DNA from: Capillimicrobium parvum
Lineage (GTDB): Bacteria > Actinomycetota > Thermoleophilia > Solirubrobacterales > Solirubrobacteraceae
Length of the DNA: 64,000 nucleotides
Direction of reading: 5' to 3'
Assembly: GCF_021172045.1 (NCBI RefSeq)
Contig: NZ_CP087164.1
Location: 2,356,001-2,420,000, forward strand
Shown in pieces: positions 25,327 through 33,072 of this stretch. The position numbers and the translations under genes were made by a program. Within the stretch, counting starts at the first letter, position 1. Every line of letters begins with the position of its first letter. The notes below the pieces were generated by a model. The model saw only the letters and a program-made list of their open reading frames with translations, was not told the DNA's origin and did not search any database.

Positions 25327-26440
25327 CGCGGTGGCGGTCGATGTAGTCCTCGTCGAGCTCCCAACCCAGGCCCGGGGCGTCGCTCAACTCGATGCAGCCC
25401 GCTGAGAGCGGCGGCCGGTTGGCGATCAGGTTCCACCAGATCGGGTCGCGGTCGGGCTCGAAGCACTCGACGTACCTCCCGTGGGGGATCGACGCGAGCA
25501 GATGCGCCGCGACCTGCGGCTCCTCGTGATGGCCCATGTCGACGTCGAAGCCCGCGGCCATGGCGGCAACCCGCCGCCACTCCGTCGGACCGCCGGACCA
25601 TGACGCGTCGAAGTTGCAGATGTCGATGGCGCCCTCGACCATGAGGTCGCGGCAGCCGGCGGCCGAGAACTCGCTCTGTCCCGCGCAGACGCGCAGCGGG
25701 GAGCGGTAGCGGACATCGCGCATCGCCCGCCGGTCGTTGTGCCAGCGGCACGGCTCCTCGAACCACGCGACGTCCTCTCCCTCGACGAGGCGCGCGAACT
25801 CGATCGCCTCGCGCGGCGACCACGCCTGGTTCGCGTCGACCGCAAGCACGAAGTCCTGGCCTGCGGCGCGGCGCGCCGTCCGGACGCGCTCGGCGTCCTC
25901 GGCGGGCGTCAGCCCTCCGACCTTGAACTTGATGCCCGCCAGACCACGTTCGCGCAGGTCCGCGATCTCCTGCTCGATGGAGACGGGCGATCCGTAGTAG
26001 CCGCCGATGGAGATCATCGGCAGGCTGCGGCGATAGCCGCCCCACAGCCGCCACAGCGGCTCGCCGAGCGCCTTGCCGATCGCGTCCCAGATCGCCGTGT
26101 CCACGCACGCCGACGCCACCAGGCCGAGCCGCCGGTCGCGGAGGATGTCGAAGGTCACCGGTCGCGCGATCTCCCAGCAGCGCTCGACCCTCGCGGCGTC
26201 CTCGCCGAGCAGGCGCGGGGCGATCTCGCGGTCGATGATCTGCTGGATCGCCTGCAGCGCCGCGTCCTCGTCGCCCGCGTACGCCTCGCCGACGATCCCC
26301 GAGCCGGTCACGACGCGAGTGATCACCGTCGAGCGATGGGTCATCTCGTAGTAGCTGCCGCGGTACACGCGTCCCAGCGGCACGCGGATCGGCACCGTCT
26401 CGATCGCGGCGATGGTCAGGTCGCGCGCCGGGCCCGTCAT
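25307..26440 (-). CDS. Mandelate racemase / muconate lactonizing enzyme family (enolase superfamily)
   Basis: 377 residues from ATG 26440. Catalytic features of the mandelate racemase subgroup are present: the KxK motif in AGIKFKVGG, metal ligands in LAVDANQAW, WFEEPCRWH and CAGQSEFS, and a C-terminal base region MGHHEEPQ. These enzymes abstract the proton alpha to a carboxylate, giving racemisation, cycloisomerisation or sugar-acid dehydration; which one is not clear. A GTG at 26474-26476 would add 12 residues but has no ribosome-binding site. ATG 26440 lies in an ATGA overlap with a 20-codon leader reading frame that does. Convergent with pxpC2. Confidence 0.88.
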   Translation of the reverse strand: MTGPARDLTIAAIETVPIRVPLGRVYRGSYYEMTHRSTVITRVVTGSGIVGEAYAGDEDAALQAIQQIIDREIAPRLLGEDAARVERCWEIARPVTFDILRDRRLGLVASACVDTAIWDAIGKALGEPLWRLWGGYRRSLPMISIGGYYGSPVSIEQEIADLRERGLAGIKFKVGGLTPAEDAERVRTARRAAGQDFVLAVDANQAWSPREAIEFARLVEGEDVAWFEEPCRWHNDRRAMRDVRYRSPLRVCAGQSEFSAAGCRDLMVEGAIDICNFDASWSGGPTEWRRVAAMAAGFDVDMGHHEEPQVAAHLLASIPHGRYVECFEPDRDPIWWNLIANRPPLSAGCIELSDAPGLGWELDEDYIDRHRVTSESP

Positions 26441-26499
26441 GACGTCACGCCCGTCGACCGCCGGCCCCGGATCCACGTGAACGTCATACCGGCCTGCAT
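26437..26499 (-). CDS. Possible 20-codon leader peptide coupled to the enolase-superfamily gene
   Basis: On the minus strand a strong GGGAGG is followed by ATG (26499) and an uninterrupted frame MQAGMTFTWIRGRRSTGVTS, whose TGA overlaps the ATG of the next gene (ATGA). The downstream gene has no good ribosome-binding site of its own, so it may be translated by re-initiation after this leader. No family is recognised and there are no obvious regulatory codon runs. It might instead be the remains of a different true N-terminus separated by a frameshift. Confidence 0.4.
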   Translation of the reverse strand: MQAGMTFTWIRGRRSTGVTS

Positions 26500-26512
26500 G
26501 GATGTGCCTCCC

Positions 26513-27310
26513 TTACCGCAGCACGTCGCGACGACGTCGTGAGTCTGGCAAATCCGCGGAGCGCGCGTCCTCGTCGACGTAGCGCTGGAGGTAGCGCAGC
26601 CCGGTGATGGCGCGGCTGCCGTACCAGGAGGTCATCTCGCCGTCGATGAGCGCGACACGGGCGCCGGGGACGGCGGCGGCGACCTCGGGGATGTGGTGGT
26701 CCTTGAAGTGGTAGGGCTCGCTGCTGAGCAGGACGTGGTCGACGTGGCCGGCGTGGGCGGCCACGTCGATCTCGGGGTAGCGGTCGGTGCTGTCGGCGGG
26801 AACGGTGTGCCAGCCGAAGAGCGCGAGCGTCTGGGAGATGTAGGTGTCGCGGGAGATGGTCATCCAGGGCTCTCGCCAGATGAGGTAGAGGACGCGGCGC
26901 TCGGGTCGTCGCTGCGCCGCCGCGGCGGCCTCGGCGTAGGCGGTCTCGAACGCGTCGCAGAGACGCTCGGCTTCGATCCGGCGGTCGAAGGCGGCGCCGA
27001 GCGTGCGGTAGAGGTCGAGGTTGTCGCGCGGGGCGCAGGGGTGCGTGACGATGACCTGCGGGATGAACTCGCGCAGCGCGTCGGCGGTCTCGCGGGTGTT
27101 CTCGTCGACGTTGACGATGGCGTGGGTCGGCGCCAGCGCGCGGACGCGGTCGAGCTTGACGTCCTTGGTGCCGCCGACCTTGGGGATCTGGCGGACGGTG
27201 TCCCAGGGGTGGATGCAGAAGCCGGTGCGCCCGACGAGTTGATCGGCGAGCCCGAGGTCGCAGACGAGCTCGGTGATGCTCGGCACGAGGCAGACGATCC
27301 GCGCATCCAT
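26513..27310 (-). CDS. Cytosolic cobalamin-binding (BtuF/TroA-like) protein
   Basis: 265 residues resembling the helical-backbone receptor domain of BtuF: RIVCLVPSITELVCDLGLAD, PKVGGTKDVKLDRVRALAPT, VNVDENTRETADAL, then LYLIWREPWMTISRDTYISQ and HVLLSSEPYHFKDHHI. The protein starts directly with the first beta strand at MDARIVCLVPS, with no signal peptide or lipobox, so it should be cytosolic, unlike transport BtuF. It starts 8 bp after the IcmF stop, in the same operon. Given that IcmF needs adenosylcobalamin, a cofactor storage or delivery role is plausible but unproven. Confidence 0.82.
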   Translation of the reverse strand: MDARIVCLVPSITELVCDLGLADQLVGRTGFCIHPWDTVRQIPKVGGTKDVKLDRVRALAPTHAIVNVDENTRETADALREFIPQVIVTHPCAPRDNLDLYRTLGAAFDRRIEAERLCDAFETAYAEAAAAAQRRPERRVLYLIWREPWMTISRDTYISQTLALFGWHTVPADSTDRYPEIDVAAHAGHVDHVLLSSEPYHFKDHHIPEVAAAVPGARVALIDGEMTSWYGSRAITGLRYLQRYVDEDARSADLPDSRRRRDVLR

Positions 27311-27318
27311 GGCGCGGG

Positions 27319-30300
27319 TCACATGTTGCGCCGGTACTCGCCGCCGACGTCGTAGAGGGCGCCGGAGATCTGGCCGAGCGAGGCGCTCTTGACCGTCTCC
27401 AGCAGGGCCTCGAAGACGTTGCCGCGCGCCAGCGCGACCTCCTGCAGGCGCGCGAGCGCCGGCTCGGTCTCGCCGGCGTGGTTGCGCTGGAAGGCGCGCA
27501 GGTTGGCGATCTGCTCGCGCTTCTCCTGCTCGGTGGAGCGCGCGAGCTCGATCTCGGCGCCGGCGTGCTCGGCCTGCTCGCGCGGGAGGAAGGTGTTGAC
27601 GCCGATGAGCGGGAGCGTGCCGTCGTGCTTGAGTTGCTCGTAGAGCAGGCTCTCCTCCTGGATCTTGCCGCGCTGGTACATGGTGTCCATGGCGCCGAGC
27701 ACGCCGCCGCGCTCGGAGATGCGGTCGAACTCCTCGTAGACGGCGGCTTCGACGAGGTCGGTGAGCTCGTTGATGATGAACGAGCCCTGCAGGGGGTTCT
27801 CGCAGAAGTTCAGGCCGAGCTCGCGGTTGATGATGAGCTGGATCGCGACCGCGCGGCGCACGGACTCCTCGGTCGGCGTGGTGATCGCCTCGTCGTAGGC
27901 GTTGGTGTGCAGGCTGTTGGTGTTGTCGAAGATGGCGTAGAGCGCCTGCAGCGTGGTGCGGATGTCGTTGAACTGCATCTCCTGGGCGTGGAGGCTGCGG
28001 CCGGACGTCTGGATGTGGTACTTGAGCATCTGGCTGCGCGGGGCGGCGCCGTAGCGCTCGCGCATCGCGCGCGCCCAGATCCGGCGTGCGACGCGGCCGA
28101 TGACCGCGTACTCGGGGTCCATGCCGTTGGAGAAGAAGAACGACAGGTTCGGCGCGAACGCGTCGACGTCCATGCCGCGGGCGAGGTAGTACTCGACGAT
28201 CGTGAAGCCGTTGGCCAGCGTGAACGCCAGCTGGGAGATCGGGTTCGCGCCGGCCTCGGCGATGTGGTAGCCGCTGATCGAGACCGAGTAGAAGTTGCGC
28301 ACGCCGCAGTCGACGAACGACTGCTGGACGTCGCCCATCATCTTCATCGCGAACTCGGTGGAGAAGATGCAGGTGTTCTGGGCCTGGTCCTCCTTGAGGA
28401 TGTCGGCCTGCACGGTGCCGCGGACCTTCGTCAGCGTGTCGGCCTTGATGCGCTCGTACACGTCGCGGTCGACGACCTGGTCGCCGGAGACGCCGAGCAG
28501 CCCGAGGCCGAGACCGTCGTTGCCGGGCGGTAGCTCGCCGCCGTAGCGGGGGCGCTCGCGGCCCTCGAACAGCGCGTCGAGCCGGCGCTCGCTCTCCGCC
28601 CACGCCCCCGTCTCGCGCAGGTGCTTCTCGACCTGCTGATCGATCGCGGCGTTCATGAAGAAGGCGAGGATGATCGGCGCCGGGCCGTTGATCGTCATCG
28701 ACACCGACGTGGTCGGGTCGCAGAGGTCGAAGCCCGAATACAGCTTCTTGGCGTCGTCGACCGTGGCGATCGAGACGCCGGAGTTGCCGACCTTGCCGTA
28801 GATGTCCGGGCGCTCATGGGGGTCCTCGCCGTAGAGCGTCACGGAGTCGAACGCCGTCGACAGCCGCGCGGCGCCCTGGCCCTCGGAGAGGAGGTGGAAG
28901 CGCCGGTTCGTGCGCTCCGGGGTGCCCTCGCCGGCGAACATGCGCGTCGGGTCCTCGCCCTCGCGCCGGTAGGGGAACACGCCGCCGGTGTAGGGGTAGG
29001 CGCCGGGCAGGTTCTCCTTCATCAGAAAGCGCAGCCGGTCGGCCCACCCGTCCAGGCGCGGCGGCGCGATCTTCGGGATCTGCCGGCCGCTGAGCGAGGT
29101 GCGGTAGTTGTCGCCCGTGATCTCGCGGCCGCGGATCGTGTAGCGGTACTGGTCGGCGGTGATCGACGCGACCCGCTCGTCCCAGCCGCGCAGCAACTCG
29201 ATCGCCTCGGCACCGAGGCCGGTCAGCGCCTTGTTGTACTGCGCACGCAGCGGTGCGTGGACGTCGCCGGCGGTCAGGGCCGCGCTGTGAAACGGCTCGA
29301 GCGGCTCGGGGAGCAGCGGGTCGCCCCACGCGCGCAGCGCCTCGTAGCAGTGGTGCGCCTGGCTCGCGAGCTGCGCGAGGCGCTCCACGTCTTCGTTGAT
29401 CGATCGTCCCTGCTGGGCGATCTCGGCCAGATACCGCCCCCGCGACCCCGGGATCAGCGTGTTGCCCCGGGGCTCGTGCGTCTCGAGATCGAGGCCGGGC
29501 GCCCAGCGGCCGGGCTCGACGCCCGCGACCTCCGCGAGCCGCCGGCAGAGGTTGACGAACATCCAGCTCAGCCCGGGGTCGTTGAACTGGCTGGCGATCG
29601 TCGGGTACACCGGCAGCTCCTCGTCGGGGCCGCCGAAGGCGACGTGGTTGCGCCGCCACTGCTTGCGCACGTCGCGCAGCGCGTCCTGGGCGCCGCGCTT
29701 GTCGAACTTGTTGATGACGACGAGGTCGGCGAGATCGAGCATGTCGATCTTCTCGAGCTGGCTGGCCGCCCCGAACTCGCTCGTCATCACGTAGACCGAG
29801 CAATCGACCAGGTCGACGATCTCGGAGTCGCTCTGGCCGATGCCGGCGGTCTCGACGATCACCAGGTCGAACCCGGAGGCGCGCAGGAACGCGACCGCGT
29901 CCTCGAGCATCGCGCTCGTCGCCCGGTGCCGGCGCCGGGTCGCCATCGACCGCATGTAGATGCGCTCGTGGCGCAGGCTGTTCATCCGGATCCGGTCGCC
30001 GAGCAGCGCCCCGCCGGTCCGCCGCCGCGTCGGGTCGACCGCGAGGACCGCCACCCGCAGGTCGGCGAAGCACTGCATGAACCGCGAGAGCAGCTCGTCG
30101 GTCACGGTGCTCTTGCCCGCGCCGCCGGTTCCGGTGATGCCGACGACCGGCACGCCGTGCCCGGCCGCGCTCCACGCCGCCCGCAGCGCCTCGAGCCGCT
30201 CGGCGTCCAGCGCGCCGTCCTCGAGCGCCGAGAGCATCCGCGCGATCGCCACGTCGTCGGTCGCGTGCGGATCCGCGGGGACCGCCGTGGCCACGCGCGC

Positions 30301-30759
30301 CCGCGTCGCCCGGTCCACGAGGTCGGCGATCATGCCGGTCAGCCCGAGCGCCATCCCGTCGTCGGGGTGGTAGATCCGCTCGACGCCGTAGGCCTGCAGA
30401 TCGGCGACCTCCTGCGGCGTGATCGTCCCTCCGCCGCCGCCGAAGACCCGGATGTGGGGAGCACCGAGCTCGGCCAGCATGTCGACCGCGTAGCGGAAGT
30501 ACTCCGTGTGTCCGCCCTGGTAGGAGCTGATCGCGATCGCGTCCGCATCCTCCTGCACCGCCGCCCGTACGACGTCGCGCACGCCGCGGTTGTGCCCCAG
30601 ATGCACCACCTCCGCGCCGCTGTCCTGGATCAACCGCCGCATCACGTTGATCGCCGCGTCATGGCCGTCGAACAACGACGCGGCGGTCACGAAACGCAAC
30701 GGCGAGTCGCCCACCGGCGCTGTGGCGGACGGGGTATCGAGCTTGGCCTCGGTGCTCAC
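27319..30759 (-). CDS. icmF: Fused isobutyryl-CoA mutase (IcmF)
   Basis: 1146 residues in three parts. The N-terminal B12-binding domain (about 20-150) has SLFDGHDAAINVMRRL with the cobalt-binding histidine. A MeaI-like GTPase (about 200-430) has Walker A GTGGAGKST and the NKFD guanine motif in VVINKFDKRG. The C-terminal methylmalonyl/isobutyryl-CoA mutase barrel (about 570-1146) includes SVSISGYHIAEAGANP and the histidine-rich MLKYHIQTSGRSLH. It interconverts isobutyryl-CoA and n-butyryl-CoA or related acyl-CoAs, with the G domain loading and protecting cofactor. Start is GTG 30759. It is followed by the cobalamin-binding protein gene and preceded by an inverted-repeat motif shared with the acyl-CoA dehydrogenase. 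Confidence 0.95.
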   Translation of the reverse strand: MSTEAKLDTPSATAPVGDSPLRFVTAASLFDGHDAAINVMRRLIQDSGAEVVHLGHNRGVRDVVRAAVQEDADAIAISSYQGGHTEYFRYAVDMLAELGAPHIRVFGGGGGTITPQEVADLQAYGVERIYHPDDGMALGLTGMIADLVDRATRARVATAVPADPHATDDVAIARMLSALEDGALDAERLEALRAAWSAAGHGVPVVGITGTGGAGKSTVTDELLSRFMQCFADLRVAVLAVDPTRRRTGGALLGDRIRMNSLRHERIYMRSMATRRRHRATSAMLEDAVAFLRASGFDLVIVETAGIGQSDSEIVDLVDCSVYVMTSEFGAASQLEKIDMLDLADLVVINKFDKRGAQDALRDVRKQWRRNHVAFGGPDEELPVYPTIASQFNDPGLSWMFVNLCRRLAEVAGVEPGRWAPGLDLETHEPRGNTLIPGSRGRYLAEIAQQGRSINEDVERLAQLASQAHHCYEALRAWGDPLLPEPLEPFHSAALTAGDVHAPLRAQYNKALTGLGAEAIELLRGWDERVASITADQYRYTIRGREITGDNYRTSLSGRQIPKIAPPRLDGWADRLRFLMKENLPGAYPYTGGVFPYRREGEDPTRMFAGEGTPERTNRRFHLLSEGQGAARLSTAFDSVTLYGEDPHERPDIYGKVGNSGVSIATVDDAKKLYSGFDLCDPTTSVSMTINGPAPIILAFFMNAAIDQQVEKHLRETGAWAESERRLDALFEGRERPRYGGELPPGNDGLGLGLLGVSGDQVVDRDVYERIKADTLTKVRGTVQADILKEDQAQNTCIFSTEFAMKMMGDVQQSFVDCGVRNFYSVSISGYHIAEAGANPISQLAFTLANGFTIVEYYLARGMDVDAFAPNLSFFFSNGMDPEYAVIGRVARRIWARAMRERYGAAPRSQMLKYHIQTSGRSLHAQEMQFNDIRTTLQALYAIFDNTNSLHTNAYDEAITTPTEESVRRAVAIQLIINRELGLNFCENPLQGSFIINELTDLVEAAVYEEFDRISERGGVLGAMDTMYQRGKIQEESLLYEQLKHDGTLPLIGVNTFLPREQAEHAGAEIELARSTEQEKREQIANLRAFQRNHAGETEPALARLQEVALARGNVFEALLETVKSASLGQISGALYDVGGEYRRNM

Positions 30760-30830
30760 AGCAACTCTCTCTCGGGAACGGCGGGTTCGACGACGCCGGC
30801 CCGCGCTGAGCAGGCAGGAAGGTCGTGGGT

Positions 30831-30856
30831 CCGATACTAGGTACCTAGACTATCGG
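30831..30856. promoter_or_regulatory. Inverted-repeat regulatory motif upstream of icmF (CCGATA-N14-TATCGG)
   Basis: CCGATA (30831-30836) and TATCGG (30851-30856) flank 14 bases that contain the perfect 12-bp palindrome CTAGGTACCTAG. The near edge lies 72 nt before the icmF start. The same arms with the same 14-bp spacing occur 71 nt before the acyl-CoA dehydrogenase start. On the minus strand both read CCATCCGATAGT, 12 variable bases, TATCGGA. Probably an operator (or shared promoter element) co-controlling both genes. Confidence 0.6.
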
Positions 30857-30916
30857 ATGGACGCTTAAATCGCGCCCGGGCGGCGTCCAAGCCCCTTGAC
30901 GGTCGTCGCTTTTCCC

Positions 30917-31089
30917 GCATGGCGCGGGCGATGACGACCCGCTGGATCTCCCCGCTGTGCCCGCATGGCGCGGGCGATGGCGACCCGCTGGATCTCCCCG
31001 CTATGTCCGCATGGCGCGGGCGATGACGACCCGCTGGATCTCCCCGCTATGTCCGCATGGCGCGGGCGATGACGACCCGCTGGATCTCG
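30917..31089. repeat. 46-bp tandem repeat made from the 3' end of the acyl-CoA dehydrogenase gene
   Basis: Units start at GCATGGCGCGGG at positions 30917, 30963, 31009 and 31055, each exactly 46 bp apart. The last unit is the gene's own 3' end, which encodes EIQRVVIARAMRT; the TAG stop (31047-31049) falls just left of position 31055, in the adjoining unit. The three downstream units repeat that coding end and the stop region with only a few substitutions. Identity breaks after GCTGGATCTC at 31089, marking the original duplication endpoint. Confidence 0.95.
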
Positions 31090-32195
31090 TTGGTTCCTTC
31101 GTAGATCTGGGTGATCTTGGCGTCGCGCATCATGCGCTCGACCGGGTACTCGGTCACGTAGCCGTAGCCGCCGAGGACCTGGACGGCCTCGACGGTGACC
31201 TTCATCGCGTTGTCGGACGCGAACAGCTTGGCCATCGAGCTGTACTTCGCGGCCTGCGGGTCTGCGCGGTCGGCCAGCGTGCACGCCTTGTAGAGCAGCT
31301 CGCGCGCGGCGGCGGTCCCGGTCTCCATGTCGGCCAGCTTGAACTGGATCGCCTGCAGCTCGTTGATCGGCGCCCCGAACGCGATCCGCTCGGCCGCGTA
31401 CGCGTTGGCGTAGTCGGTCGCGCCCTGCGCGATCCCGACCGCCTGCGCCGCCGCCCCCAACCGCGTGCGCTGCAACGTCCCCAACGCCACGCCCAACCCC
31501 CGGCCGACCTCGCCGATCACGTTCTCGTGCGGCACCCGCACATCGTCGAACACCGGTGAGCCGGTCGGCGAGCCCTTGATCCCCAGCTTGTGCTCGAGCT
31601 TGCCGATCGACAGCCCGGGCCGATCCTGCTCAACCACGAACGCCGTGATCCGCCGGCGCTCACGATCGGTGACCGCGAACACGACGTAGAAGTCGGCGAT
31701 GCCCGAGTTGGTGATCCAGTTCTTGGCGCCGTTGATGACCCACTCGTCGCCATCGCGCACCGCGGTCGTGCGCATCGCCCCCGGATCGGACCCCGCCTCG
31801 GGCTCCGACAGCGCAAACGCCGGCGACCACTCCCCCGACGCGCACTTCGGCAGCACGCGCGCCTTGAGCTCATCGGAGCCATAGAGCGCGATCGGCAGCG
31901 TCCCCAGCTCCTGGATCATCAGGATCAGCGCGCTCGACGCACACGCCTTGGCGATCTCCTCGACCGCCATCTGCAACATCAACGTCCCCGTCCCCGTGCC
32001 CCCGTACTCCTCGGCAAACGGCAACCCCAACACATCCTGCTCGGCCAACAACCGCCGCACATCCCACGGATACTCCCCCGACGCATCGATCTCCGCCGCC
32101 CGCGGCGCAATCCGCTCCACCACGATCTGCCGGATCGAGTCACGAAAATCCAACAACTCCCGAGGAATCGCGTACACGTCCGTCGCCGTCTGCAT
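31047..32195 (-). CDS. Acyl-CoA dehydrogenase
   Basis: 382 residues, normal for the family. Motifs: LPFAEEYGGTGTGTLMLQM, FALSEPEAGSDPGAMRTTA (FAD contact region), INGAKNWITNSGIAD, and the C-terminal QIYEGTNEIQR with the catalytic base Glu366. It desaturates a short or branched acyl-CoA at the alpha-beta bond, passing electrons to ETF. ATG 32195 is preferred over an upstream start because CGGAG lies about 8 nt before it. It is transcribed towards icmF, and the shared upstream motif suggests joint regulation, consistent with breakdown of branched or butyryl-type CoA esters. Its 3' end is tandemly repeated downstream. Confidence 0.93.
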   Translation of the reverse strand: MQTATDVYAIPRELLDFRDSIRQIVVERIAPRAAEIDASGEYPWDVRRLLAEQDVLGLPFAEEYGGTGTGTLMLQMAVEEIAKACASSALILMIQELGTLPIALYGSDELKARVLPKCASGEWSPAFALSEPEAGSDPGAMRTTAVRDGDEWVINGAKNWITNSGIADFYVVFAVTDRERRRITAFVVEQDRPGLSIGKLEHKLGIKGSPTGSPVFDDVRVPHENVIGEVGRGLGVALGTLQRTRLGAAAQAVGIAQGATDYANAYAAERIAFGAPINELQAIQFKLADMETGTAAARELLYKACTLADRADPQAAKYSSMAKLFASDNAMKVTVEAVQVLGGYGYVTEYPVERMMRDAKITQIYEGTNEIQRVVIARAMRT

Positions 32196-32265
32196 GGCGG
32201 TGTCTCCGTTTGCTCGTAGGTGGTCTCTGCCAGGCCAGGACGGGGTCGTCTTGACGCGAGCGCAT

Positions 32266-32291
32266 CCGATATGCGACATTCAAACTATCGG
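32266..32291. promoter_or_regulatory. Inverted-repeat regulatory motif upstream of acyl-CoA dehydrogenase (CCGATA-N14-TATCGG)
   Basis: CCGATA at 32266-32271 and TATCGG at 32286-32291 with a 14-bp spacer, 71 nt before the start codon. The arms, the spacing, the flanking ATGG and the distance to the start match the icmF site, but the spacer sequence differs, which argues for a conserved protein-binding site rather than a recent copy. Confidence 0.6.
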
Positions 32292-32504
32292 ATGGCCTCC
32301 GGCGCATGCCGGTGTGCTGTCGGTAGGCCGAGGCGAGTTCCCGGCCGTCCCATCCGCCCGCTGCGTTGACTGGCATCTACCCGTGGGCGATGATGAGCCG
32401 GGGCGGATGGCCTTCGTGCAGATCTGCTCCGGCTCGCCCCTGCCTCGAGGAGAGCCGATCGCTGCGGTCCAGATGGTCGGTCTGCGTGGAGTCTGCACAG
32501 CGAC

Positions 32505-32871
32505 GGCTACGCGGCAGGGCTCAAGGAGAGTCTCGACCTACTCGACGAGAGTGGCCTGATCGGTCGCGACAGCGCCAATATCCAACGAGTCGCCGATCGG
32601 CGGTGCCTTGGCGCCCAACCACGCGCTGCACGACCGGCCCGCTGGGGAGATGGTGTATGAGCTGGCCGGCCAGGATCAGCCGGCGCTCTCGCCGAGCTGA
32701 AGGCCCAGCCGACTGTCACGGCCGGGCCGAGCCTGCGCCACTTCGATCGGTTCGACCTGCACCTGATGCTCGCCGCCGTTCGCGACGGGCACAGGTGCTC
32801 TGCATGCCACCACCACCGACTTCACGATGGGGTACATCGGACCCGTGCGAATCGCCCCACGCAAGCGCTGA
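32505..32871 (+). pseudogene. Multiply frameshifted gene remnant, unknown function
   Basis: Coding-like protein segments continue across at least three frame changes. They are GYAAGLKESLDLLDES (from 32505), ALAPNHALHDRPAGEMVYEL (from 32605), LAELKAQPTVTAGPSLRHF through LMLAAVRDGH (from about 32688) and GALHATTTDFTMGYIGPV (from 32794) ending RIAPRKR and a stop at 32869-32871. Read in order they make one plausible protein of about 120 residues. No family was recognised. The shifts (+1, -1, +1) show decay rather than programmed frameshifting. It lies just upstream of a tRNA fragment and so in a disturbed region. Confidence 0.5.
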
Positions 32872-32991
32872 CCGAGGACTACGGACTGACCTGATCCGGC
32901 CGAAACGGAATAGAAACACCGTTCTACCGTTCTGTGGGATTGAGATCCGGGATTTGGGTGCTTCGTCCGCAGAAGACCCGCCCCAGAACGA

Positions 32992-33020
32992 CGAAACCCC
33001 TGCAATCTGCAAGGGTTTCG
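32992..33020 (-). terminator. Strong stem-loop, probable tRNA terminator
   Basis: CGAAACCC (32992-32999) pairs perfectly with GGGTTTCG (33013-33020); the inner TGCA-ATC-TGCA extends the stem past one mismatch. It lies immediately after the 3' end of the tRNA-Gly fragment on the minus strand, where a tRNA terminator is expected. Confidence 0.6.
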
Positions 33021-33025
33021 TGCGA

Positions 33026-33072
33026 AGCGGCTGAAGGGACTCGAACCCTCGACCTTCTGCATGGCAAGCAGA
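33026..33072 (-). tRNA. 3' fragment of tRNA-Gly(GCC), likely attachment-site remnant
   Basis: On the minus strand the anticodon arm is complete (TCTGC, loop TTGCCAT with anticodon GCC, GCAGA). The variable loop AGGTC, the T arm GAGGG-TTCGAGT-CCCTT and the acceptor 3' strand CAGCCGC follow. Upstream of the anticodon stem the D arm and 5' acceptor (expected GCGGCTG) are missing. Such 3' halves are left where an integrative element recombined into a tRNA gene. The fragment's left side would be original host DNA and its right side the element. It is not a functional tRNA. Confidence 0.65.

Noticed and set aside
26513-28603. A 696-codon minus-strand frame suggesting a large protein before the cobalamin-binding domain
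   Set aside because: The N-terminal portion is a shadow of icmF. The real gene begins at MDARIVCLVPS, ATG 27310.
30865-31284. Minus-strand frame with repeated EIQRVAIARAMR-like segments as a repeat protein
   Set aside because: It is the tandem 46-bp copies of the acyl-CoA dehydrogenase 3' end read in another frame; the period is not a multiple of three.
33026-33072. A functional tRNA-Gly gene
   Set aside because: The D arm and 5' acceptor strand are absent, so it can only be a fragment.
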